The position numbers and the translations under genes were made by a program. The notes below the pieces were generated by a model. The model was not told the origin of the DNA. It saw nothing but the letters and a program-made list of their open reading frames with translations, and ran no database searches. Source: an uncultured Lachnospiraceae bacterium (GTDB lineage: Bacteria; Bacillota; Clostridia; Lachnospirales; Lachnospiraceae). From it: a stretch of 64,000 bases of DNA. Within the stretch, counting starts at the first letter, position 1. Each line of letters begins with the position of its first letter. The stretch lies in assembly GCA_910578605.1 (NCBI GenBank), contig CAJTQG010000003.1, positions 65,446 to 129,445 of the forward strand. Direction: 5' to 3'. Of the stretch, positions 7,176 through 14,703 are shown piece by piece.

Positions 7176-7808
7176 TTGCAAGTTTTTTTGGAACCATTAA
7201 CTCCGAGAGAAGAGGCGGAATATCTGCGCAGGTACAAAGAGGGTGACCCTTGTGCAAAGGATATTTTGATAGAAAGAAATATGCGTTTGGTAGCTCATAT
7301 CGCCAAAAAATACAGCGGGGAAAAGCGAGATATGGAAGAAATGATATCCATAGGCACGATAGGTTTAATAAAGGCAGTAAAAACCTTTGATGACACAAAA
7401 GGAATTCGCTTAGGAACCTATGCTGCTAAGTGTATAGAAAATGAACTTTTAATGCATATGCGCCAAGAGAGGAAAAAGACAAGAGAGGTTTCCCTGTATG
7501 ACCCAATCGGAACAAACGAAGAGGGAAATGCAATTAGCCTATTGGATATACTAGAACAGGAAGCCAAGGATATGACCGAGGCCTGTCATTTAAAGGAGGA
7601 TGTGAAATGGCTTTACAATGCTCTTCCAAAGGTGCTCAATGAGAGGGAGCAGAAAATTATTATTGAGCGTTATGGATTATATGGAGGGAGAGAAAAGACA
7701 CAAAAGGAGCTGTCTGTACAGTTGAATATATCAAGAAGCTATGTGTCTAGAATTGAAAAAAAGGCATTATCTAAGCTCCATGCCGCATATGATAAAAAGA
7801 TAGATTAA
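7176..7808 (+). CDS. sigK: RNA polymerase sporulation sigma factor SigK
   Basis: A sigma-70 family factor of about 210 residues with regions 2 and 4. Region 2 reads ERNMRLVAHIAKKY, EEMISIGTIGLIKAV and YAAKCIENELLMH, then SLYDPIGTNEEGN, all close to the mother-cell factor SigK; region 4 has the helix-turn-helix LSVQLNISRSYVSRIEKKAL. A TTG at 7176 is 8 nt after AAGAGG and is preferred to a GTG at 7167 that overlaps that site. The protein starts at QVFLEPLTPREE, without the pro-sequence found in Bacillus, as in Clostridioides difficile. The gene is not interrupted by a skin element. The other possibility is SigE, but the region 2 wording fits SigK. Confidence 0.82.
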   Translation: MQVFLEPLTPREEAEYLRRYKEGDPCAKDILIERNMRLVAHIAKKYSGEKRDMEEMISIGTIGLIKAVKTFDDTKGIRLGTYAAKCIENELLMHMRQERKKTREVSLYDPIGTNEEGNAISLLDILEQEAKDMTEACHLKEDVKWLYNALPKVLNEREQKIIIERYGLYGGREKTQKELSVQLNISRSYVSRIEKKALSKLHAAYDKKID

Positions 7809-7876
7809 ATATTGGTTATCTATAAATGGGAAAAATACACAAAAAATTATAAAAAAGAAAGAATGTTATATAAAAT

Positions 7877-7905
7877 TTGACACATGCACTTTTTTGCGCT
7901 ATAAT
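7877..7905 (+). promoter_or_regulatory. Consensus SigA promoter of the type IV pilus operon
   Basis: TTGACA (7877-7882), 17 bp, TATAAT (7900-7905): both hexamers match the housekeeping consensus at every position with ideal spacing. Transcription would start near 7912, leaving a leader of about 100 nt before the first gene. The 200-bp gap from sigK to 8010 holds this promoter and no gene. Confidence 0.88.
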
Positions 7906-8009
7906 ATTTTTAGTTATGATGTAGGGAAACTAATGATATTGAATTACAATTACACAGAGTATAGGAAGTAAATGATGATAAGCAAATACAATCGAGGGGA
8001 TGGTTCTTG

Positions 8010-8537
8010 ATGCTTCAAATCGAAGAGATAACAGCAGAGCAGCTAAGCGAAGCAAAGCTGTGGCTTTTTAAGGAAAATGTGCGGATTGAGCAGGAGAAGC
8101 TTGCCCTCGAGGATGAGAGGAAAGCATTTGAGGAGGAGAAGAGAGAACTTCACAAAAAGAAAAAAGAGTTCAACCGTAAAACAGATATTACAGTGAAGCA
8201 ATTGCAGAAGAAAAGGGAATTGTTTGAAAAGCAATGGAATATATTAGAGAGAGAGCTTCGTAGATTGGCTAGGGATAGAGAGCATTTTGAACAGGACAAG
8301 GCATTGTTGGAGCGAGAGAAAAATGGCTTTTATCGTATGCGTTCTGAGCAAATGCCTCAGATGAAATTAGATGCCAGTGTCTTTTTTAAAGGTGTGGATA
8401 ATCCTAAGCTGCTCAAAAAGAGATATCGGGATTTACTGAAGCTGTTTCATCCAGATAATATGTGTGGGGATAATGGGATTTTGCAGTTAATTAACAAAGA
8501 ATATGATGTTTTATCGAATAGTATGGAAAAGAGGTAA
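8010..8537 (+). CDS. Coiled-coil protein with C-terminal degenerate J-domain, first gene of the pilus operon
   Basis: A 175-residue soluble protein. Residues 15-110 are almost entirely charged heptad-like helix rich in Glu, Lys, Arg and Leu (coiled coil). The C-terminal 45 residues resemble part of a DnaJ J-domain: LKKRYRDLLKLFHPDN with the HPD motif at residues 147-149, then a closing helix (INKEYDVL). A full J-domain has about 70 residues, so helix I seems absent or diverged. GAGGGG lies 10 nt before the ATG at 8010; a TTG at 8007 is also possible. It is 11 bp from pilB, so it may act in pilus assembly or be an adaptor for DnaK; neither is shown. Confidence 0.7.
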   Translation: MLQIEEITAEQLSEAKLWLFKENVRIEQEKLALEDERKAFEEEKRELHKKKKEFNRKTDITVKQLQKKRELFEKQWNILERELRRLARDREHFEQDKALLEREKNGFYRMRSEQMPQMKLDASVFFKGVDNPKLLKKRYRDLLKLFHPDNMCGDNGILQLINKEYDVLSNSMEKR

Positions 8538-8548
8538 GAGATAGTAAT

Positions 8549-10246
8549 ATGGCTGGATATAAGAGAGTCAGATTGGGTGATGCCTTAATTGAAAAGGGCA
8601 TGATTACACAAGAACAATTAGGTGAAGCACTGGAAAAGAAAAAAGGTACTAAGATGAAAATCGGAGAAGTGCTAGTAGAGATGAAGCTAGTTTCCGAGAT
8701 GGATATTGTAGATGTGCTTTGCGAACAAATGGATATAGAATATGTGGATTTGCGCAAGATTGTAATAGATGAAGCTGCTGTAGGCACCATAGATGAAAAT
8801 TTCATGAAAAAGAATCTGGTTATCCCATTTGCTTTCGATGAAAAATCACCTAATATATTAAAGGTTGCCATGGTGGATCCCATGGACATTTTTGCTATTG
8901 ATGATATAGGTATTATCACTAATATGCAGGTAAAGGCATATATTAGCACTCAAAGCATGATAGAATCTCAGCTAGACAAGCTTTTTGGCAATAACGAAGC
9001 TATGGCGGCAGCAGAGCAGTTCCGAAAGGAAAGAGAAGCAGAAGGTAAGACAGTAGAGGACATTGCAAGAGATGATGATGTTGAGAATTCACCTATTGTG
9101 CAGTTGGTAAAAAATATATTAGAACAGGCAGTCCGCAAGAGAGCTAGTGATATACATATTGAACCAGGAGAATTTCAAGTGCGGGTTCGTTTTAGGATTG
9201 ATGGTTCCTTAGTTCAGATTATGAATTATGATATCTCCCTTTCCCAGGCAATAGCAGCCCGTGTAAAGATTATTTCTGGTATGGATATATCAGAAAAGAG
9301 AAAACCACAGGATGGACGTATTGCTATGACGGTGGACAGAAAGGATTATGATGTCCGTGTTTCTGCTCTGCCTACTGTACATGGGGAGAAGATAGTTATG
9401 CGTGTCACTGGTAAGGAGGCATTGTCAAGAGATAAGGCGAACCTGGGATTCAATGATGAAGAATTAGATAAGTTTGATATGTTGCTGAAGAATCCTCATG
9501 GAATTATTCTTGTAACAGGCCCTACAGGTAGTGGTAAATCTACTACTCTCTATACGGCCTTAAGCGAATTGAATACGGAAGATGTTAATATTATTACGGT
9601 AGAGGACCCGGTGGAAGCGGATTTGGAAGGAATTAATCAGGTACAGGTAAATAATAAGGCAGATATGACATTTGCTGCGGCGCTGCGTTCTATTTTACGT
9701 CAGGATCCGGATATTATTATGATTGGTGAGATTCGTGATGGTGAGACGGCGGAGATTGCGGTAAAGGCGGCTATTACAGGCCACTTAGTAGTAAGTACCC
9801 TTCATACCAATTCTACGGCAAGTTCTATTACTCGTCTGATTGATATGGGAATTGAACCATATATGATTGGCGATTCAGTAGTTGGAGTTATCGCTCAGCG
9901 TCTTGTGAAACGACTTTGTCCGGAGTGCAAAAAGCCAAGGGAGGCAACAGAGGATGAAAAGAGAATGCTTGGTGTAGATCCTACTCAATCTCAGATTATT
10001 TATGAACCTAGCGGATGTAAAGCGTGTGGTGATGTTGGTTATTTTGGGCGAATTGGTGTTTATGAGATACTTCCGGTCACCAGTGGGATTCGTACCCAGA
10101 TTGTACAAGATGCTGTGGCGGATAAGATTAAAGATATTGCAGTGAAGGAAGGGATGCATACCTTAAGGGATGGAGCAGCAAGCCTTGTATTGAAGGGTGT
10201 AACAGGATATAAAGATATGATGAAGATTGCGTATGAAGCAGGCTGA
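8549..10246 (+). CDS. pilB: Type IV pilus extension ATPase PilB
   Basis: A 565-residue GspE/PilB secretion ATPase that powers pilin polymerisation at the inner face of the membrane. The N-terminal 150 residues form an MshEN-type domain (RLGDALIEKGMITQEQL) that in other PilB/MshE proteins can bind c-di-GMP. Walker A GPTGSGKST is at residues 324-332; the Asp box EDPVE, Walker B (DPDIIMIGEIRD) and His box (GHLVVSTLHTN) follow. The tetra-cysteine zinc site is C457, C460, C490, C493. Length is normal for PilB. It is directly followed by pilT and pilC. Confidence 0.93.
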   Translation: MAGYKRVRLGDALIEKGMITQEQLGEALEKKKGTKMKIGEVLVEMKLVSEMDIVDVLCEQMDIEYVDLRKIVIDEAAVGTIDENFMKKNLVIPFAFDEKSPNILKVAMVDPMDIFAIDDIGIITNMQVKAYISTQSMIESQLDKLFGNNEAMAAAEQFRKEREAEGKTVEDIARDDDVENSPIVQLVKNILEQAVRKRASDIHIEPGEFQVRVRFRIDGSLVQIMNYDISLSQAIAARVKIISGMDISEKRKPQDGRIAMTVDRKDYDVRVSALPTVHGEKIVMRVTGKEALSRDKANLGFNDEELDKFDMLLKNPHGIILVTGPTGSGKSTTLYTALSELNTEDVNIITVEDPVEADLEGINQVQVNNKADMTFAAALRSILRQDPDIIMIGEIRDGETAEIAVKAAITGHLVVSTLHTNSTASSITRLIDMGIEPYMIGDSVVGVIAQRLVKRLCPECKKPREATEDEKRMLGVDPTQSQIIYEPSGCKACGDVGYFGRIGVYEILPVTSGIRTQIVQDAVADKIKDIAVKEGMHTLRDGAASLVLKGVTGYKDMMKIAYEAG

Positions 10247-10264
10247 TAAAAAGTAGAAAAAATA

Positions 10265-10301
10265 TTCTTTCAGTCTATATTTATAATAATATATGAAAGA
10301 A
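10265..10301 (+). other. AT-rich hairpin between pilB and pilT
   Basis: TTCTTTCA (10265-10272) and TGAAAGAA (10294-10301) form a perfect 8-bp stem with a 21-nt AT-rich loop in the 120-bp gap. There is no T run. It may be an mRNA stability or processing site that changes the PilB to PilT ratio. Confidence 0.35.
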
Positions 10302-10366
10302 AAGAATTAAAAATAAAATTAGTTGAGTAAAATGATGCAGGCAAAGTGAGAGAAAGGAAAAACGGG

Positions 10367-11482
10367 ATGGATATTCAAGATATACTGATAGAAGCAAAAA
10401 ATAATAAAGCATCTGATATACATATTACGGTAGGAATTCCTCCTCGTAACCGTGTGCATGGTCAATTAAAGGATTTGAATTTTCCGGTGCTGAAGCCAGC
10501 AGATACACAGGAACTCTGTTTTCAAATTATGAATGAACATCAGATTAAGACGCTGCAAGAAATGGGAGAAGTGGATTTTTCGGCGCAGGTGAGCGGCATA
10601 GGGCGTTATCGTGCTAATGTATATACGCAGAGAGGTTCTTATGGGTGTGCTCTTAGAACTATTACATCTGAGATTCCTCTGGCCTCGGATTTGGGATTAC
10701 CCCAGGCTTTTGTGGATTTATATACGAAAAAAAGAGGATTGATTTTGGTTACAGGTCCTACAGGTAGCGGAAAGTCTACAAGTTTGGCATCATTAATTAA
10801 TGTGATTAACGAAAAGAGAAGCGAACATATATTAACTTTGGAAGATCCAATAGAGTATGTACATAAACATAAAAAGTCCATGATAAATCAGAGAGAGGTG
10901 GGTATGGATACAGAGAGTTATGCTAATGGACTTAGGGGAGCGCTCCGTGAGGATCCGGATGTTATTTTAGTAGGAGAGATGCGTGACCTAGAGACAATCA
11001 GTACAGCTATTACGGCGGCTGAGACAGGTCACTTGGTCTTATCAACCCTGCATACTATTGGAGCGGCAGCAACGGTAGACCGTATTATCGATGTGTTTCC
11101 GCCGCATCAGCAGGGACAGGTTCGTGTACAGTTGGGAATGATTTTGGAAGCAGTTGTATCACAGCAGCTACTGCCGGATGCAAGCGGACATGGTCGTGTG
11201 GCTGCCTTTGAGGTTATGCTTGGCAATCCTGCTATTCGCAATTTGATTCGAGAAGGAAAGTCAGCACAGATTCAGTCTGTTATTCAAACAAATAGAAAAG
11301 ATGGTATGATTACCATGGATGACAGTTTATTTGATTTGTATCGGTCAGGTCGAATTACTCAGAAAGATGCTATTACTTTTGCCCAGGATGTCCCTTATAT
11401 GGAAAAAATGCTTGGTAAGGAAGCAGGTTCATCAAGACCTAGTCGTATGAAGGATGACGGTTTTATGTTGAATTTTGATTAA
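10367..11482 (+). CDS. pilT: Type IV pilus retraction ATPase PilT
   Basis: A 371-residue PilT ATPase that depolymerises the pilus. Walker A GPTGSGKST lies at residues 130-138; the Asp box EDPIEYVH, Walker B (DPDVILVGEMRD) and His box (GHLVLSTLHT) are present, and the PilT-specific C-terminal motif AIRNLIREGK is intact. It lacks the N-terminal MshEN domain and zinc site of PilB. The ATG at 10367 is 8 nt after AAAGGA; a GTG at 10346 has no such site. A retraction motor implies a dynamic pilus able to support twitching or uptake rather than a fixed pseudopilus. Confidence 0.93.
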   Translation: MDIQDILIEAKNNKASDIHITVGIPPRNRVHGQLKDLNFPVLKPADTQELCFQIMNEHQIKTLQEMGEVDFSAQVSGIGRYRANVYTQRGSYGCALRTITSEIPLASDLGLPQAFVDLYTKKRGLILVTGPTGSGKSTSLASLINVINEKRSEHILTLEDPIEYVHKHKKSMINQREVGMDTESYANGLRGALREDPDVILVGEMRDLETISTAITAAETGHLVLSTLHTIGAAATVDRIIDVFPPHQQGQVRVQLGMILEAVVSQQLLPDASGHGRVAAFEVMLGNPAIRNLIREGKSAQIQSVIQTNRKDGMITMDDSLFDLYRSGRITQKDAITFAQDVPYMEKMLGKEAGSSRPSRMKDDGFMLNFD

Positions 11483-11610
11483 AATATCTCTTATTTTATA
11501 TGCTTGGCGGTTGATAATTAAAATTTTCATATTTACGTCTGTAAAAATGAATGAAAGATGAATAAAAAATGAACAAATTGCAAGAAAAGTATTGCTTTAT
11601 CAAATAAAAT

Positions 11611-11631
11611 GTGGTAATATACAGTTACCAC
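11611..11631 (+). promoter_or_regulatory. Perfect dyad before pilC
   Basis: GTGGTAA (11611-11617) and TTACCAC (11625-11631) flank TATACAG. The dyad is 10 nt before the pilC ribosome binding site GAGGTGG. A weak promoter-like pair (TTGCTT 11592-11597, 17 bp, TAATAT 11615-11620) overlaps it, so it could be an operator or an mRNA hairpin. The 169-bp gap holds no gene. Confidence 0.4.
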
Positions 11632-11651
11632 TAAGAAAAAGAGGTGGACGA

Positions 11652-12872
11652 ATGCCGAATTTTAAATATGTGGCTCTTACGCCGCAAGGAAAAGAAGTAA
11701 AAGGTACCATTGAAGCTAATGATGTGGAGGATGCTACCGCCAAGTTAAAGACAGAGGGTAATATCCCAGTTAAGGTTTCGGAAGAAACTTTTTTGGATAA
11801 AGATTTAACGATTGGGAAGAAGGGCGGAAAAGTAAAATCCAGAGACTTTAGTATTTTTTGTCGTCAATTTGTAAGTATTGTAGGTGCAGGTGTTACGATT
11901 GTCAACGCATTGGATATGTTGGCAGATTCTACACAAAATAAAACCTTGAAGGCAGCAATTCAAAATGTAAGTGCCAATGTAAATAAAGGTGAGACATTGG
12001 CAGGCGCCATGAGAAAAGAAACATGCTTTCCTCCCTTGCTGAATAATATGGTAGAGGCAGGTGAAAGCTCCGGTAGCTTGGAGGTTGCTTTTGATCGAAT
12101 GGGAACGCAGTTTGAAAAGGAAACAAGAACTGCTTCTATGATTAAGAAGGCTTGTATTTATCCGATAGCTATTATTGTTGTATTGATAGCTGTTATTATC
12201 ATTATGTTGGCGTTTGTTATTCCGGTGTTTGCGGATATGTTTGCAGATGTGGGAACAGATTTGCCATGGATAACACAAATGCTTTTAGATATGAGTAACT
12301 TTTTAAAGACAAAATGGTATATAGTAATCATGGTAGTGATTGCCCTTGTAGTTGCTTTTAAAGTGTTTGCCAGCACGGAGTTTGGAAAATATTTCTTAGC
12401 AGATGTGATGATAAAATTACCTATATTTGGTAATTTAACAGTAAAAGGTGCATCATCTTCTTTCTGCAGAACGATGTCTACTTTATTGGCGGCAGGCGTA
12501 CCAGTAATAGAAGCTTTGGAAATTACTGCAAAGACTATGTCAAATCTTAGATTTCGAGATGCGGTGTTTATGATCAGGGAACAGGTGGCACAAGGTCGTC
12601 AAATGTCAGAGCCTATTGAAGAGTGTGGATTGTTCCCGCCTACAGTAATACATATGTGTCGTATAGGTGAGGAGACTGGTAATATTGAGCATATGATGAC
12701 AACAGCAGCGGATTATTTTGATGAGGAAGTGGAGGCTGCTACAGAACAGGTGGCAGCAGTTATTGAGCCATGTATTATTGTGGTAATGGCTGTGATTGTA
12801 GGCGGTGTTATTATGGCAATTATGATGCCTATGATGTCTATGTATGATATAGCTGGTGGAGGAGAAGTTTAG
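11652..12872 (+). CDS. pilC: Type IV pilus inner-membrane platform protein PilC
   Basis: A 406-residue GspF/PilC polytopic protein that forms the membrane platform linking the PilB/PilT motors to the pilus. It has the short N-terminal domain (FKYVALTPQGKEVKGTIEA) and two repeated T2SSF domains, each with the conserved FCRQF/FCRTM start and GE(S/E)(S/T)G motif (EAGESSGSLE and GEETGNIEHM). Membrane segments lie near residues 170-200, 215-245 and 375-395. The ATG at 11652 follows GAGGTGG; an upstream frame from 11592 has no ribosome binding site. Length is normal. Confidence 0.92.
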   Translation: MPNFKYVALTPQGKEVKGTIEANDVEDATAKLKTEGNIPVKVSEETFLDKDLTIGKKGGKVKSRDFSIFCRQFVSIVGAGVTIVNALDMLADSTQNKTLKAAIQNVSANVNKGETLAGAMRKETCFPPLLNNMVEAGESSGSLEVAFDRMGTQFEKETRTASMIKKACIYPIAIIVVLIAVIIIMLAFVIPVFADMFADVGTDLPWITQMLLDMSNFLKTKWYIVIMVVIALVVAFKVFASTEFGKYFLADVMIKLPIFGNLTVKGASSSFCRTMSTLLAAGVPVIEALEITAKTMSNLRFRDAVFMIREQVAQGRQMSEPIEECGLFPPTVIHMCRIGEETGNIEHMMTTAADYFDEEVEAATEQVAAVIEPCIIVVMAVIVGGVIMAIMMPMMSMYDIAGGGEV

Positions 12873-12903
12873 TGAGTTTGTGAATTGAGTTAGGTGAGTT
12901 GTT

Positions 12904-13305
12904 ATGAAAGACAATAAAGGTTTTTCTTTAATAGAATTGATTATTGTGGTTGGCATTATGACAGTATTATGCGCATTGATTGCTCCTAATCTTATGAAAT
13001 ATTTGGGAATTACTAAGAAAAAAGCAGATGATATAAGCCGTGAAGAAATATCTAAAATAATGTATCGAGCTTGTGGGCAAATAGGAATCAAAGTGGAAGA
13101 TGCACCCTATGATACGTGGATTGAATTGAATGAAGAATGTGATTTGTATAAACCTTCTGAAGCAAATGGGAATTCAACACGAAGTTTTGGCGGTTATGTA
13201 GCTTCCGAATTAAGAAAAATTCCAAAATCAAAAGTGACAGGGGATTATTTCCAAGTAAAAATCACTAAAAATGCAGAGGGGGATTTTACGGTAGAAGTAA
13301 AATAG
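12904..13305 (+). CDS. Type IV prepilin (minor or alternative pilin)
   Basis: A 133-residue prepilin with a 5-residue leader ending in KG, cleaved before FSLIELIIVVGIM. Glu is at mature position 5, followed by the usual hydrophobic helix. The globular part (about residues 45-133) is charged and contains two Cys (ACGQ and NEECD) that could form a disulfide. It is a paralogue of the next gene: the first 45 residues are nearly the same, the rest differ. Ribosome binding site GGTGAG. Lower-quality initiation signals than the next gene suggest that this one is less expressed. Confidence 0.85.
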   Translation: MKDNKGFSLIELIIVVGIMTVLCALIAPNLMKYLGITKKKADDISREEISKIMYRACGQIGIKVEDAPYDTWIELNEECDLYKPSEANGNSTRSFGGYVASELRKIPKSKVTGDYFQVKITKNAEGDFTVEVK

Positions 13306-13313
13306 CAACACAA

Positions 13314-13343
13314 TTGTTCATAAAACTTTTAAGTTTTTATGAT
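13314..13343 (+). promoter_or_regulatory. Possible promoter and short palindrome before the main pilin gene
   Basis: TTGTTC (13314-13319), 18 bp, TATGAT (13338-13343) is a weak SigA-like pair. Within it AAAACTT (13322-13328) and AAGTTTT (13331-13337) form a palindrome that runs into a T stretch and could instead act as a processing or attenuation site. Either would set the pilin gene apart from the rest of the operon. Confidence 0.3.
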
Positions 13344-13377
13344 AGAAAATTAAATTAAAAAGGAGAGATGATTTATT

Positions 13378-13809
13378 ATGAAAAAAATCATGAAAACAGA
13401 CAACAAAGGTTTCTCGTTAATTGAGTTAATTATCGTTATTGCTATTATGGCAGTATTGATTGCGTTAATTGCTCCAAATTTAACAAAGTATTTAGGAAGT
13501 TCTAAAACTACAGCTGACAAGAAAAATTTAGATGAAATCAAGAAACAGGTAGAAAGTTGTATTGCAGATGCGGCAACAAAGGATATTACAATTAAAGCTG
13601 GAACACTTCAAATTGAAGGTACTGGAGCTGCTAAGGTAACAGTATCAAGTGATTGTGATGGTGGTTCAACTGATACATTTTCTGGCTTGGTTGCTGATGT
13701 TTTAGGAAAAGCAAATACAACATCAAAGGTAGATGCTAGTAAAAAAATTATTAAAGTAACAATTAGTGTAAATGGTGGCGAGATTAATGTTGATACTGTA
13801 GAATGGTAA
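13378..13809 (+). CDS. pilA: Type IV prepilin, likely the major pilin
   Basis: A 143-residue prepilin with leader MKKIMKTDNKG cleaved before FSLIELIIVIAIMAVL. Glu is at mature position 5. After the N-terminal helix the protein is a small, Thr-, Ser- and Ala-rich globular domain with two Cys (ESCIAD and SDCDGG), likely a disulfide. The strong AGGAGAG site, its own leader, and plain codon choice (many AAA, GCT, GTA) suggest high expression, hence the guess that this is the major pilin. It is a tandem paralogue of the preceding gene. Its assembly would use PilB, PilC and PilM-PilN/O from this locus. Confidence 0.88.
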   Translation: MKKIMKTDNKGFSLIELIIVIAIMAVLIALIAPNLTKYLGSSKTTADKKNLDEIKKQVESCIADAATKDITIKAGTLQIEGTGAAKVTVSSDCDGGSTDTFSGLVADVLGKANTTSKVDASKKIIKVTISVNGGEINVDTVEW

Positions 13810-13834
13810 GCAGCATTATATAATGGAGATGGGA

Positions 13835-14608
13835 ATGCTTATTTGGCTTAATATAACATTGTACATATTTACCATAATTTATGGATTGGTTATAGGAAGC
13901 TTCCTAAATGTATGTATACTGAGAATACCAAAAAAAGAAAGCATTGTTACCGAGAGATCACATTGTGTGAAATGTGGAAATACTATACAGTGGTACGATT
14001 TAGTACCACTGTTTAGCTATTTATTCTTAGGTGGTAAATGCAGATATTGTAAAGAAAAAATATCCATTCAATATCCAATTGTAGAAGCGGCAAATGCAAT
14101 TTTGTATTGTATTGTGGTTGCCAGTCATGGCTGGAATGTGGAAAGTTTATTATTTTGCTTATGCTCTTCAGCATTGTTGGCGCTAAGTGTGATAGACTGG
14201 AGAACTTATGAGATTCCACTGTCGTTCAATATTTTTATTGGATGTTTAGGACTGGTGAGAATTTGCTTTAATTTAAATTGTTGGCTTGATTATGTCATAG
14301 GCTTTTTTGCTGTCAGTGTTTTTCTGTGTATTGTTGACTGTATATGCAGAGTAGCTATTGGCAGGCAAGGAGTAGGCGGCGGTGATATTAAATTAATGGC
14401 GGCTACAGGATTGCTGATTGGATGGAAGGCAGGCATCTTATCATTGATGCTTGGATGTGTGTTAGGTGCTATTATTCATACAATTTTAATGAGGGTGAGC
14501 AAGAAAGAACATGTTCTTGCTTTTGGACCATATCTTTCTATGGGTGTATTTATTTCTATGTTATATGGGGAACAAATGATAAATTGGTACCTAAGTTCTT
14601 TTTATTGA
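13835..14608 (+). CDS. pilD: Prepilin peptidase / N-methyltransferase PilD
   Basis: A 257-residue polytopic aspartic protease that cleaves the leader after Gly and methylates the new N-terminal residue. The N-terminal motif GSFLNVCILRIP is present, followed by the four zinc-binding cysteines C44, C47, C69 and C72 of the methyltransferase domain. The two catalytic Asp are D121 (VIDWRT) and D184 (GGGDIKLMA). About seven membrane segments are visible. The ATG at 13835 is preferred over one at 13823, since GGAGATGGG precedes it. It lies between the pilin genes and pilM. Confidence 0.92.
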   Translation: MLIWLNITLYIFTIIYGLVIGSFLNVCILRIPKKESIVTERSHCVKCGNTIQWYDLVPLFSYLFLGGKCRYCKEKISIQYPIVEAANAILYCIVVASHGWNVESLLFCLCSSALLALSVIDWRTYEIPLSFNIFIGCLGLVRICFNLNCWLDYVIGFFAVSVFLCIVDCICRVAIGRQGVGGGDIKLMAATGLLIGWKAGILSLMLGCVLGAIIHTILMRVSKKEHVLAFGPYLSMGVFISMLYGEQMINWYLSSFY

Positions 14609-14703
14609 GAAGCTTTCAAATCAATGGGAGGAAACATAATTAAATAAAGAAAACACAATTTAGAACGGGGATTGTAGAGCGACTGTTCTGGAAAGAGGTA
14701 TGT

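Noticed and set aside
11519..11533. AATTTTC near 11523 as part of a CodY box before pilC
   Set aside because: Only about 9 of 15 positions fit the consensus and the second half is absent.
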